Shown one piece after another: positions 35,301 through 46,490 of a stretch of 64,000 nucleotides of DNA. The position numbers were made by a program, and so were the translations under genes. Each line of letters opens with the position of its first letter. Position 1 is the stretch's first letter. The stretch comes from Brachypodium distachyon (taxonomy: Eukaryota; Streptophyta; Magnoliopsida; Poales; Poaceae), in contig NC_016134.3 in NCBI RefSeq assembly GCF_000005505.3, forward strand, positions 41,168,150 to 41,232,149, read 5' to 3'. The notes beneath the pieces are model-generated. The model saw only the letters and a program-made list of their open reading frames with translations, did no database searches and was not told the origin of the DNA.

Positions 35301-36063
35301 AGCATATTGTCCCCGTGACAACTCATAATTTGTAATAGCCACGCACGACGTCGCTGTCCGGATGTCCCCACGTTGCCAAAAGCATTGCCAACGATGCCTA
35401 CATCTCCAATACTGAGACCTCCGTATGACCCTCAACTTGCAAGTGTACTTCTGACGGCACCACCAGCTCCTCCAACGAAATCGGTACTACCACCTCCACC
35501 TCCTCCGGCGACACCACCGACGTGGCCCAGCCATGACCACCAACGCTACCAAAGAAAGAACCTGCGACCGCCATGATCTCCATGCCCGGCAACTGCACCA
35601 CACACCCGCCTCCATGGGCATCTGGGGATGGGCCAAGACTGCGACCTAGGGAGAGGCGCATGTCAGTGCTGGCGACGAGCGGCCCTCACCGGAGAGGACC
35701 CCTGCACTGCCATCTCCTCCTACTGGTTCTTCCGTGAAAAAGCCGCCAGAGTCGGGACGCCCGACAACGAAAGCCTCCGGCACAGCCTCCGACAGCGGTC
35801 GGCAAGGTGCACAGTCTCCAATAACAGTAGGCAAGCTGTTGACTTCTAGTCAGAGATAAATTGATTTGTCAGCAGTGTACACGATGAAACGGACAATGAG
35901 AAAAAAATAAAAGAAAATCTAAATATTAATCTAACGACTCCAATTGTCAACTTAAAATTAATCGATTTGTTTAAAAATCTGGCTACATACTGACACACAC
36001 ACAGTGTATTGAGCTAAAGAAAATATAACGTAATCAGGAATCGATTGATCAAAGAGCGGACGG
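32308..36063. other. Gene-poor stretch between the kinase pseudogene and the CACTA element
   Basis: No exon chain is supported. TCCGTTGCATCGCACGGGCT at about 33062 resembles the hairpin at the 3' end of grass Helitrons, suggesting a fragment in either orientation. A Pro/Thr-rich open stretch at about 35.37-35.83 kb has a protein-like composition but no recognisable domain. Confidence 0.4.
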
Positions 36064-36099
36064 CACTACTACAAAACGGTTTATATGTAACAGCACATT

Positions 36100-36385
36100 A
36101 GTAACGGGTCCGGCGCGACTGTTACTGATGAACCATCATACCTCGCGAGAGACATCAATGGCGGTCGGTTAAGTGTCGACCGTTACTGATGAGTGATACA
36201 TCAATAATGGTCGACCTAATGGGCCCGCCACTGATGTAAAGAGCATATCAGTAACGGTCGTTTGCGGCCCGACCGTTACTGATGTGTGGTACATCTATAA
36301 CGGGTTGGTATTTAGCGACCGTCACTAATGTCGCCCCTGTTATCAGTAACGGTCGTCCATGTCACGACCGACACTGATGAGCGTC
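36100..36385. repeat. CACTA left subterminal repeat array
   Basis: About five pairs of ATCAGTAACGGTCG-like motifs, each facing its reverse complement (CGACCGTTACTGAT) across a spacer of roughly 8-15 bases, so each pair can form a small hairpin. In En/Spm such motifs bind the element's TNPA-like protein. Confidence 0.85.
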
Positions 36386-36389
36386 GCGG

Positions 36390-36396
36390 TATAATA
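36390..36396 (+). promoter_or_regulatory. TATA-like box of the CACTA transposase gene
   Basis: TATAATA follows directly after the last left subterminal repeat and lies about 100 bases before the ATG at 36496. The leader that follows (from 36440, GACCAGCTGCGG) resembles the one at 39592. Confidence 0.5.
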
Positions 36397-36495
36397 CACT
36401 GGACAGAGCCGCAGCTGGTCGTGCTGCGCGTCTTCACCGAGACCAGCTGCGGCCCCTTCTCCTCCAAATCCGGCAGAGCCCTGCCAAATTTCGCC

Positions 36496-39073
36496 ATGGC
36501 GGCCAACGGGACCGGCTGCAGGTATCCCCTCCCTCCCTCTCCCTTCTTCCTCTCTTCCCTGGCCGGCCCCCATCTCCATATCCGGCCGCCGGACTCCGGC
36601 GAGCTCCATTTTTGAAGCTCCGGCCGCCGGCGGCCGGTGAGTTCCATTTTTCGAGCCCCAAGCTTCCCTCTCACTTGCGAGCTTCCTCCCCCTCCCGATC
36701 TGTCTCGCCGGCCTCCAATTTCTCTCTTTTCCCCAATTTCAAAATTTTGAGCTCCGGTCATCGGCCAAAATGCGGCCTCCTCCTCGTCGCCCGGAGCTTC
36801 CCTCTCGCTTGCGAGCTCTCTCTCCCTCCCAATCTTTCTCGCCGGCCTCCAATTTCTCTTCGAATGTCTCTAATTCCAAATTATTAGTTAGCTTCGGTTA
36901 ATTAACACCTTAATCCCCTTGTCAATGATTAGGCTAACTATTTTGTTTTGTTTGTTTTCTTGTGTATTGTGTTGTAGATCGAAGGACCGTTCTTGGATGT
37001 ACGCCAAGGAAAGAATCAATACTCAATGGATAACCAAATGGATGGTCTTTTTTGGAGTTGCGAAAGGTGATATGGAACGAAAAGGACTTTTGATGAAGCG
37101 TTGTCTATGTCCCAAATGTGGAAACACATGCATGATGAAGCCTGAAGATGTTCAGATGCACGTGCTGGCATCGGATTTTGTGGAAGGTTATTCTCGCTGG
37201 ACTTGTCACGGGGAGGATGCGGTTGATGTCGGTAGCGGTAGCGAAGATGATGATGTCCTGCGGTATGATCTGGCGAATGATTCCGAGAAAGAAACAAGGA
37301 TCGATGAGGAGGCTAATGTGGAAGGTGAAGGAGCTCCACGTGACAGGATTGCCAAAATGCTAGATGATCCGTACCTACGGGACCAGCTGGAGGACCTCGA
37401 AGATGAGGCAGAGTCTGCTCAGTTCAAAAAATTGTTGGAGGACGCAAACGCACCCTTGTATGATGGAGCTGGCGAAGAAAACAACGTGCTCGAAGTGACG
37501 CTCGAACTTTTGAGGTTGAAAGCAGCATCATGCTGGTCAGACAAGGACTTCACGAACTTGTTGAGTTACCTTGCTTCGGTTTTTCCACAGCCAAACAAGT
37601 TGCCCAAGAGCACATACGAGGCGAAGAAGATTACATGCCCGCTCGGATTAGATTGCGTGAAACATCATTCATGTCCAAACGATTGCATGGTATACATTGG
37701 AGAGTACGAGAACCATGAGAGCTGCCACATATGCGGTGCATCGAGATACAAGAAGAAAAACGCCAGAGCTGGCGAAGACGATGGAGAAGAAGTGATGAAG
37801 GGCAGGCCAGCAAAGACTGTTTGGTATCTTACGGCAGGTGGCCGAGTTGAACGTTGGATGCAGAAAGTTAAGGACGGGTGGTATCTCGTCCATCACGATC
37901 CGGCGCAGGCTGCATTCGATATCATGGTCCATCTAATGATCCACATATGCGATGAGATCTTGTCCCTAGGGCCCTCGTTCCTACATAACATGTATGGCCC
38001 TGAACGATACAACGGGGTTCTGAAGCGGTACGTTCGTAACAGATCGCGTCCGGAAGGTAGTATCGTGGAAGGCTTTAGGGGAAAAGAGTGCATCGAGTTC
38101 TACACGGATTGGTTGGCCGATCAGAAATCAATAGGTGTTCTCGAATCACGGCACAAGGGCAAGCTCGATGGCGGAAGTGGCCTTGGACATACATACCTTA
38201 ATGTCTATGGAAGAGGAAGGGAAACTGACTTTGAAAGAGCACATTTGGTTGTGTAGCAAACTGTCGGTTGCTGCCGGCCTTATCAGGAAATGCACATGGA
38301 ACAACTGCGAAATAAAAAACCCTAAAAGAGGAGAAGTTTGGATCCACTGGGAGCACAATAAAACATTCGCAGCGTGGCTGAAGAATTATTGGTACGGCAG
38401 GGAGACGACCAATGTATCAGAAGAGACGGTTGCAGGTTTATCACGGGAACCTGCTTACCACGTCTCTACTTGGCAATCATATGGGATCAACGGCTATAAC
38501 TTCTACACCGCGTCTCAGGACCGTAAAAGCACGTATCAAAATAGTGGTGTAGTCATGATTTCTGAGACCGCGACCGACGACAACAGCAAAACCAAAGCGT
38601 TCTTCGGCGTTATCAAGGAGATCTGGGAATTGGAGTATTCGATCACAAAGATCCCAATGTTCCGTGTAAGATGGACCAAAGGTGACAAAGAAGAAAGTCA
38701 CAGGTTGACGACGATAGTGCTACTTCCTTAGATCCCTCGTGAACAAGTTGACGCGAGAAAAACCCCGGCAAGAGATGAACCATGGGTCTTTGCTAAGCAA
38801 GGCAAGCAGGTTTTCTACATAGACAATCCAGCAAATAAAGGCCGCGTTGTAGTAAGAAGAGGGAAAAGAAGCATTGTTGGAGTGGACGGAGTTACTTCAC
38901 AAGAAGACTACAAAGGTTTCCATGATCCGACGACCGCCGCAGATGACGAAGAAGCGGAATGCACGATATTAACGAGGAAAAGGAGAGGGAAAAAAGAAGT
39001 GATGGGAGCGAGAGCGAGAAAATATCACAAAAACCCTACCTCAGAAGCAGTTCTGCGAGGAGCCAAGTTATGA
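36496..39073 (+). pseudogene. Internally deleted TNP2-type CACTA transposase
   Basis: Exon 1 (36496-36521, MAANGTGCR split codon) splices to 36978, giving RSKDRSWMYAKERINTQW, the transposase-associated domain, with CPKCGNTCMM behind it. The frame then passes the TNP2 zinc-like region (KITCPLGLDCVKHHSCPNDC, CHICGASRYKKKN) and at VWYL (about 37833) jumps to the DUF4218-like block (RVERWMQKVKDGW, LGPSFLHNMYGPERYNGVLK). The DDE catalytic core that should lie between is missing. The frame stops at TAG 38254-38256, where family members read Leu. After a frameshift near 38320 the remainder continues (GEVWIHWEHNKTFAAWLKNY; DUF4216-like AFFGVIKEIWELEYSITKIP) to a stop at about 38731, and a last segment ends at 39073. 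Not an active transposase. Confidence 0.85.
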
Positions 39074-39369
39074 CTTACCGAAGGAAAGAGAAGTACTAGT
39101 AGTCACATTATAAAAATGTACTCGTAGTGAATCTTAATGCAAATTTTGTACTAAGTGAAATTATGTGTGATCCATGTACTTTTGTGTATGCATGCTAGTA
39201 CATGGCTTTATGTGATGAATTTTTTAAATTAAATTTAGCACAGATACTAGACAAAATGCATGAATTTATTCATCAAACTTTCGCTTTTTTGTTAAATTGG
39301 TACAATACTAGACAAATTGGTACAAAATACGTTCCTGTAATTTAAATTGGTACAAAGTTCAACAAGTAT

Positions 39370-39520
39370 AGATGCACATCAGTAATGGTCGGCTGGTTAA
39401 CTGCCCGTTACTGATGTGCATCTATACATCAGTAACGGTCGATTTCTTGCCTGACCGTTACTGATGTGCATCCATACATCAGTAACGGTCACATGGGAAG
39501 GCGACCACCACTGATGTACT
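39370..39520. repeat. Internal copy of the CACTA subterminal repeat array
   Basis: Three ATCAGTAACGGTC motifs, each facing GACCGTTACTGAT-like partners, in the middle of the element and immediately upstream of a TATATAA. No CACTA terminus adjoins it, so it is not simply the end of a nested element. Confidence 0.8.
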
Positions 39521-39526
39521 TTGGCG

Positions 39527-39533
39527 TATATAA
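39527..39533 (+). promoter_or_regulatory. TATA box of the second CACTA transcription unit
   Basis: TATATAA lies just after the internal repeat array. The downstream leader (39592-39646, GACCAGCTGTGGGCGC... AAGCCCTGCCGGATTT) aligns with the leader of the transposase gene at 36440-36494. Confidence 0.6.
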
Positions 39534-39879
39534 GAGAAGCGCCGAAACCCTAGCCCGTTACATCTCGCCTGCGCGTCGCTTTCCTCTAGCAGACCAGCTG
39601 TGGGCGCTCCTCCTCCCCGGGCGAAGCCCTGCCGGATTTCCGCGCGCCGCCGCCTCCTCCTCCCCCGAGCCCGAAGCCGCCGCCTCCTCCTCCCTCGAGC
39701 CCGACGCTGCCGCCGCCTCCTCCCCCGAGCCCGTCGACCTCCTCCCCCGAGCCCGACGCCACCGTCGACCCCGCCTCCACACCGAGCCCGAGCCCGAGCC
39801 CGCCGTCCCTGACGCCATCCTCCTCCTCCTCTGCCAAGGTGCGCGCTCCTCTGCCTCCCTCTCCTCTGTTGCTGTTGTT

Positions 39880-40050
39880 AGAGTAATTTAGGGTAAGGGT
39901 TAGCAAATTAGGGTGGTTAGCAAATTAGGGTTAGCAAATTAAGTAGGATTAGTTGCTGTCATATATTAGATGATTATTAGATGCTGTCATATATGTTAAT
40001 TTAGCAAATTAGATGATTGTTAGGGTTAGGGTTAGCAAATTAGGTGTTTT
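39880..40050 (+). repeat. TTAGCAAATTAGGGT short repeats
   Basis: Imperfect repeats of TTAGCAAATTAGGGT with GTTAGGGTTAGGGTTAGC near 40019, inside the probable first intron of the second CACTA unit. They resemble plant telomere units by eye but are mixed with TTAGCAAA, so they are an A/T-rich minisatellite. Confidence 0.55.
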
Positions 40051-40620
40051 ATATGATACATACATGTTGTTGGTTAGGTGTTAGGGCTTAACTTGCTGTA
40101 TAGGTGTTGGTTAGTACAGAATTGCTGCTTCTGCCCTTGTTTTACAAGTGTTAGGGTTCACTGAAATTAAAGAGCATGATTTATACAAGTGTTAGCTTGC
40201 TGATTTGAATTAAAGAGCATGATTTGAATTATGTAGCTATATAATTTATATGCTGCAATATACATGTTTGCATAGTGTTCCCCGAGCCACAAAAAAATGT
40301 TAATTTGATAATTGAATTGTAGTTTGTCGTAGTGGATAATTGAGTTAGATGGGTACACATATTGTGAATTTGATATAGGGTTAGTACATTGTAGGGTTAA
40401 TTTTTTATATATAGCACACATGAGTAATTTTGTGGGCCCGACCATCGTGTCGGGTCATTGGAGAAGGGGCCGGCCATCGTGCCGAGGGGTACATATGCGG
40501 GTGGGTTTTTTATTCAAGTTTCGAGCTCCTAGTAGATAAAATTTGCTAGTTTTTTAGCATAGGTCATGCCGAAATTTTCGGCCGATATATATTTGATGGT
40601 TTTGATTGCATAGGTACAAA

Positions 40621-43600
40621 ATGGGCAAGAGTAGCCAGAAACCAGTTCTTGATCGGGAGGAGGTAGATCGTGTCGATGAAGAGTCTTCATCGGGAGAGCA
40701 AATTTCCAGCTCTGGCTCAGGTAGCTCTCGTTCAGAAGAGCACGATAACGAGCGACGGATGGAAGAGAGTAACCCGCAGCCTTCTGAAACTCCCGCTAAG
40801 AAGCAAAGGAAGAAAACGCCGAGGGGGAGTCACAACTTGAAGGAGTTCTGTTACGTGGTCACCCGGCACTCTGAGAGAGGCCGCCCGGAGTCGCCTGAGA
40901 GGGCATAGAAGGCCTTCGCAACGACCTGTGGAGCCGTTGCACGCAAGTATTGCAAGATCACCGACGAGTGGAGTGACATCTCCCAAGTCGTTAGAGACAC
41001 GCGCATCGCGGACGTTGCAAGGAGGTTCCAAGTCACAGACGAGTGGCGCGAGCGATTCCTAGTGGCCGTCAACATAGCAGTCCGCAATGGACTTCTAATT
41101 GGAAAACCACCGCTAGTAAGTGGATGGACAAACCGTACGAGATCATCAAGAAGAAATGGCCATCGGTAACTGATGAGGCTGAATGGGAAAAGTTCAAGAA
41201 GGAATCGTCTGACCCTGCCTTCATTGCGAAGAGCGAACGCATGAGGGCGCTGCGCTTGAGGAAGCCCTTGAACCATAGGCTAGGGAGGGCAGGGAAAGAG
41301 GAGAAGAAGAAGGTCTGGCGCAAGCAGGACCTAATTCTCGAGGCAACAGGCAGGGTGCCTCCAGTGCATGACATGCTGGAGGTCCAACGTGCTACAGAAT
41401 ATGCACGTTACCACATGACACCCGAGGAGTGGGCGGGCATTGAGCCAATGCAGCCGCCTGTTAAAAATTTTACGGTAAGGGTTCACGTGCATTTAGTTGT
41501 TTTCAGCGTTAATTATGACACTCCTGATCCATATAAACTCACGTCCTGTCTTATATGATAACAAGAAAATGCACACAAATGGGAGGAGAGCAAGAGGTTA
41601 GAAACCTCCGACAACTCCGTGCAGAGCAAGAGATGGGAGTCGGCTGTGACCGCCGGCTTGCAAAAGGCGGAGCACATGGGCCGTGTTCTAGGAGAAGGCG
41701 AAGGGGCCTGCTGGGATGATTATTTCCCGCCTGCTACGAAGCGAAGCAGGGTCCAGAAAAAGCTTCCCGCTTCTTCTGAGATAATAGAACAAGCTAAGGC
41801 GGAGGCGCGAGAGCAGGCATCTATCGTGTCTCAAGAGGTGTCGCGGGAATATGCAGTGCAAGCCGTCCATCATTTGGTGTCGGCATTGGCCAAAGGCCAC
41901 TGCGCCCTTGGCGCCATACTCGGGGGAGGAGTGGACGGTTTGAGGAACCTCCTTCCTCCTCTTCCTCCTCTTCCCCCGCGAAAGAGCACCCCGCTGAAGA
42001 GCAGCCGCCTCCGACACACGTATGGAGGACGAAGACACCTACACCCCAGGTTACAGCCAGGCTCCTAGCATGGACAACCCCCCCGCTAGCCAACCTTCCC
42101 CAAGCGAGGGCAGCCGGGATAACGATCCGGGTCCGAGCGACAACATCCTTGTAAGCAATCTTTTCAAACTCTTTTTCACTCCTTACCTTCATGAATAAAG
42201 ATCTTACACACATATGCCTTCTTCTTGTTACACGCAGGCACCGGTGAAGTGTCGTATCCACGTTGACAAGCCTGGGAAGCCTGTAGGCGCCATTGGCCGC
42301 CTGATGCCCAAACAATCGCCGCCACTGGTGCACGGCATTCTTATGAACGACGCACAAGTGAGTGTGATGGTGGACTCCGTCATCGAGGAGCATCAGGATT
42401 ATGCTATTCCGCTACCTTCGGAGGAAGGCGTGGATATCCTAGGCGGTTGTTCAAACTTCCGAATTATGTGGCCTAGAAGTTTGGTATCTCTCTACAACCA
42501 GTGCCGGCCCTCTATGACTCCATCTCCCTCCGTCCACAAAGGTACTTCTCATTCGCCGCTCGGCCTTTCCCCTAGGATACTTCCTCCTGTCGATGCCGGC
42601 GGAGATGAAGAGCGGGCAATGTCGATGCCTGCACAGCTCAAAGATAGCCAGACCACAGGGTCGGCACAGGCTGGAAGCGTCCCTCCCACCTTCTCTCTCT
42701 TGGGTGCCGCTGAGTCCATGGGTGGCCACAAGATCGATGACAAGTACAAGGCAGAGGAGCAGAAGGCATGGGACAGTAAGAGGAGGCCTAAAAAGAGGAG
42801 GCGCGGCGGCAAGACCATCAAGGAGTCCTCCAATGCCACTCAAGATGAGATGCACCATGTGCCATTCTCATCAAGAACCCATATCAAGGACAGAGATTCG
42901 AGGACGGATCCTATTTCGTGGCTAGGGAGTTCGACCGGGTGCTTATTTACTATCCTGGAAGACCGATGGTCACCGAAGATTCCCAGCGTGCCGTGTCTAG
43001 AGAGACGCAAGAGGTTCATCAGTTCTACATGCAAGCATCAGCTGGTTCTCAACAGCATGCCCAACAGATCAATGTTAGAATCCCAAAAGACTATGACTTC
43101 TTTGACCAAGAAACCGGGAACATTCAGAAACGTCCTATCACCTTTGGTGTGGAGTTCAACGAACTGTTCCACCTCTTCAACGGCCAAAAGCTTGATATCA
43201 ACCTCTTAAACCTGTGGTCTGCCTACCAAATAAGAGAACTGCGGCGATTGGAGGTCAAAAAAGTAGCCGTTCTAGACCCCGCAATGTTCAACTACGGTGA
43301 CATCGGTCTTGAGCCTGAAAAGGATGCCTCAAGAACCATGGCATCTAAATATTTGGTGGCATGTCTCGAGAAATACGCGGACCACGACTTCATCCTCTTC
43401 TTCCTTAATTTGGAGTAAGTTGAATTTTATATATGGAACCGTTTGTTTTTTGTAAATCAGTCTTATACACCCTTAGATACTAAAGTTGGTTTTTTTGAAA
43501 ACAGAAACCATTGGGTCACACTACTCATTTGTTTGCCTTGGTCCACGGTGTACTATTTCAATTCACTACTTCCGAAGAAGGAAGTTTGAGGTCGCTACTG

Positions 43601-43975
43601 GAAACCCATCAAATCACTCATTAACACTGCCTGAAAAGTGGCGACCAAGAAAACTAGCTGGTAAAGGCTATAAAGACGAGCCTCACCACAACCACAGGTT
43701 CCCTTGCCAGCAACAGCCGTCAGGTAGTGTGTTGTGGCTACTACTGCTGTCACATCCTTATGGAGAATGCCAGTATGTTGAAACCTAAGTGGAAGGGGTC
43801 AGTCGCGGCAATGAAAGAGTACTGGCGGCACCAAATGACAATGGGACACCGACCTAAATGGGTCGTTTATAACATTCAAAGGGAGTTCGCCCATCTCATA
43901 AACAATGAGGTCATCAAGCCTAGTGGGGACTTCTTCGAACGCGTGGAACAAGTTGTGTCTAGGGTTCACCCATGA
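40621..43975 (+). pseudogene. CACTA TNPA-like plus Ulp1-type (C48) protease region, interrupted
   Basis: The first exon MGKSSQKPVLDREEVDRVDE is acidic and Ser-rich, then GSHNLKEFCYVVTRHSERGR, with TAG at about 40906. The plant transposase-24 type block follows (WMDKPYEIIKKKWPSVTDEA, then FIAKSERMRALRLRKPLNHR, about 41118-41275), with coiled Ala/Glu-rich sequence to 42068. A DUF8039-like block (RIHVDKPGKPVGAIGRLMPK) begins at 42250. After a frame change near 42890 comes the Ulp1 peptidase: IRELRRLEVKKVAVLDPAMF, NHWVTLLICL (catalytic His, about 43505), YYFNSL (about 43553; family Asp position reads Asn), FPCQQQPSGSVL (oxyanion Gln) and CGYYC (nucleophile Cys, about 43730) in another frame. Several stops lie between. 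SUMO-protease-like domains are frequently carried by grass CACTA elements. Not expected to be active. Confidence 0.8.
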
Positions 43976-44309
43976 CAATAGATTCAAGCTTGAAATGAGA
44001 TACATTTGTATTCTTTATATGCTTCCATGAAATTTTGACACTTTGTAATTATACGTCTATGGAATTTTGACACTTTGTAATCAATATCGTGAAGTGAGAT
44101 ACATTTGTATTTTTTATATGCTTTATATGATGCGCTTATATACATTTGTATGCTTTAAATGATGTGATGTGATGTGATGTGATGCGGTTTTATATGTATT
44201 TTTTTGTGATGAGATACATTCTGTGCCGTGCTGTATATAATTTTCTGTGTATTTACTGTGATTTTAATTATTTTTTTAAATACCGAAAATGTATAGTGTC
44301 GGTCCCTCG

Positions 44310-44435
44310 ACTGACACTAATGTGTCAACGCGACCGTTACTGATGATATATACATCAGTAACGGTCGGGTATGATCGACCGTCACTGATGTATACGTACG
44401 ATCGACCGTCACTGATGTATATGTACGACCGTTAC
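44310..44435. repeat. CACTA right subterminal repeat array
   Basis: Motifs such as GACCGTTACTGATG, ATCAGTAACGGTCG and GACCGTCACTGATGTAT alternate. About 100 bases of unrelated sequence separate it from the right terminus at 44535. Confidence 0.75.
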
Positions 44436-44538
44436 TGACGATGGTAGAACAATATCGGTATCATGGACACGAAATTATTAACGAACGCCCCGACCGCTGC
44501 ATATTGTTTTTTGACTAAACTTTTACGTAGCAGTGCGG

Positions 44539-45019
44539 ATCTCAGTTTCCTACTTTTCGTATACTGGCTACAGCCTAGAGTCCCGGTCTCATAGAGCACA
44601 GAGCCTACGAGCACCCCCGTATTTTCACCTCTACATGTCGCTTCAACCGGGAGGTCACCCTGAAACCTGACCGAGGCAGTCTACTGTACACACGCGTGAT
44701 ATCCCGTTGTAGCAGGGCTCCATCACGTTGGCCGTCACTTCGCCATTTTTAAAAGCGCAGGACAGGCGAAGCGCATGATTACGCCCTACAGTATTCCGTC
44801 GCATCAGAAGCTAGACGGGACAAAGATGCAATACGACCATGGTCTAATTTTCTAATGTTTCAGCCAGTAATGACAAACAGATGTCACCAGGTCCTAAAAG
44901 AAACGTTGTTAGGGCATGATAACCTCCGAAGGCTGGTCTCACCCATTCACACAGTCAAAAATCGACCGAGCCATAGCTCACATGATATTTTTTTTAAAGA
45001 ACATACCTACGTCATTCGT
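44539..45019. other. Intergenic segment, partly related to 23.95 kb
   Basis: The first part directly abuts the CACTA target duplication. Positions about 44640-44870 align with 23950-24190. No coding motif is visible. Confidence 0.55.
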
Positions 45020-45259
45020 GGGCTGTTTGGTTTTGAGCCAAGTTTAGCCCTACCAAAATATTTGCAACCCATTAAATTTTGATGTTTGTTTATTTTATTG
45101 TTAAAAATTTGGTTGCCAATGAAAATCTAACCATCTCTCTCACAGATTTTTGACCAATCTTTGAACAAGTGTGGACTCAAAAATTGTTTGCCAAAACACT
45201 GACAAGTCAAATTTTGCCAAGATTCGGTTGGCCGATGTTGGTCATGAGCCAAACAAACC
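45020..45259. mobile_element. MITE-like element with TGTTTGG termini, 240 bp
   Basis: The left end GGGCTGTTTGGTTTTGAGCC mirrors the right end GGTCATGAGCCAAACAAACC. Such G-TGTTTGG termini occur in hAT- and Harbinger-class MITEs of grasses. I could not identify a target duplication, so the superfamily is open. Confidence 0.55.
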
Positions 45260-46378
45260 TTCAGTGCCCCTCAGACGAAAAACTATTGGCAACGACGAGG
45301 CAAATTTTCACCCTTTTTTATAGAATCAGCAAATTTTCACTTTTTTTGACCAATAAAATACCACTTTATTCATTAAGAATCAAAGTTACATCTTTAAGGA
45401 GGAGAGGTACATTATACTATCAGGGGGTTTTCGAGAGGAAAATCTAGCTAAATGAGCCAGTTCATGAGCAACCTCATTTGCTTTTGAGCGAATCACATTT
45501 TTTTAGAATCTTGAGCGAATCACTTGATATTGCCTGATTTGTCACGGAGCTCCAACTCCATTTTCCAGCCAATTGATTGACCTACACTCCACGATCGGCC
45601 CATGAACGCGTGCGCCGCCTCACCTGATGCGCAGCCCAACATGCTGTCAGCACGCAGCGGAGCAACACTTACGGACAGTACCGTCCCTCGGCGATGGACA
45701 GACACATCCACATGCACCCAAGGGAGGCGACAGCAAGTACTCCGTACAATATACGTCCCGCCCGGATCGATCGAATCCGATCGTGCTTTGTGCCCGGGCC
45801 CTCGACTCCATGGATCATGCGCTGCCGGCCGCTTGGTGTCAGCGGTGCATGCGAGGGCTAGCTTGCGTGCAAACATAGTGCTCGCAAGGTTTTTTTTTCG
45901 TGCCGATTGCGGCTTTATTTGCTGCCCGACCGATTCAGGTGAAGGATTCTCTGTGTACAAATGCTCGCACTTCTTTCTTTCTTTTGAGGGGAACAAATGC
46001 TCGCACGGCTGCATGTCCCGTTGCCGGTGGGCCGAATTAGGCCTGTTCATGCACGCGGTCTAAGCCGGTTTCTGATAAAACTCAGCCCAGCCCAACTAAT
46101 CATGCTGGTTCGCATGGGTCCTTTTGAGACCTTCGAATACCTTTGAACCACTGGGCCATATCTGCAAGACAGGCCTGCCAAGATAGTAAGGTACCATGTT
46201 GGCCCATACGTACATGCCTCCATGCTAAATAACCTAGCCCTTAGCCCAATCCAGCCCAGCCAAAGAATATTCGAGGGTCGAGAAATTGACACAGATCAAC
46301 TCATCAAAACGCATCACCCTGCTATTTCCTCGCTTCTCCTCTCTCACACGGCCAGACGGATTGACCTTGAAGCTTGGA
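45260..46378. other. Intergenic, no recognised feature
   Basis: Two overlapping long frames on opposite strands (about 45.52-46.06 kb) mirror each other, show no conserved domain and carry no splice context. I see nothing else. Confidence 0.4.
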
Positions 46379-46490
46379 CTCCCTCCCTCACATATCAAGT
46401 GACTTTCTACTACATGTATCCAGACGTTTTTTAGACAAAATACATTCATATTTGAACAAAATTGAGTCATTTAATATGGGACAGAGAGAG
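46379..46490. mobile_element. Stowaway MITE, 112 bp
   Basis: It starts CTCCCTCCCTCACATATCAA and ends TTAATATGGGACAGAGAGAG, followed by TA. The left-hand TA has become GA. Close relative of the element at 30063. Confidence 0.75.

Larger units (their letters stand above)
36064..44535 (+). mobile_element. CACTA (En/Spm) DNA transposon, 8.47 kb, with CGG target duplication
   Basis: The left terminus is CACTACTACAAAACGG at 36064; the right terminus ACGTAGCAGTG ends at 44535 and its reverse complement CACTGCTACG matches the left end at 8 of 10. The 3-bp CGG occurs at 36061-36063 and 44536-44538, the target-site length of the superfamily. Subterminal arrays of ATCAGTAACGGTCG and its reverse complement sit at both ends and also in the middle. 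The interior holds a TNP2-type transposase remnant and, further right, a TNPA-like plus Ulp1-protease region. Both are interrupted, so the element is non-autonomous today. Confidence 0.85.

Noticed and set aside
36100..36385. Regularly spaced repeats resembling a CRISPR array
   Set aside because: The units are short, alternate in orientation and sit at the ends of a CACTA transposon in plant DNA; they are subterminal repeats.
39880..40050. Interstitial telomere-like TTAGGGT repeats
   Set aside because: Only a few units, interleaved with TTAGCAAA; an A/T-rich minisatellite inside a transposon, not a telomeric tract.
45520..46063. Long overlapping open frames on both strands (153 and 176 codons)
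   Set aside because: Mirror frames of the same GC-rich sequence without domain, signal or splice evidence.
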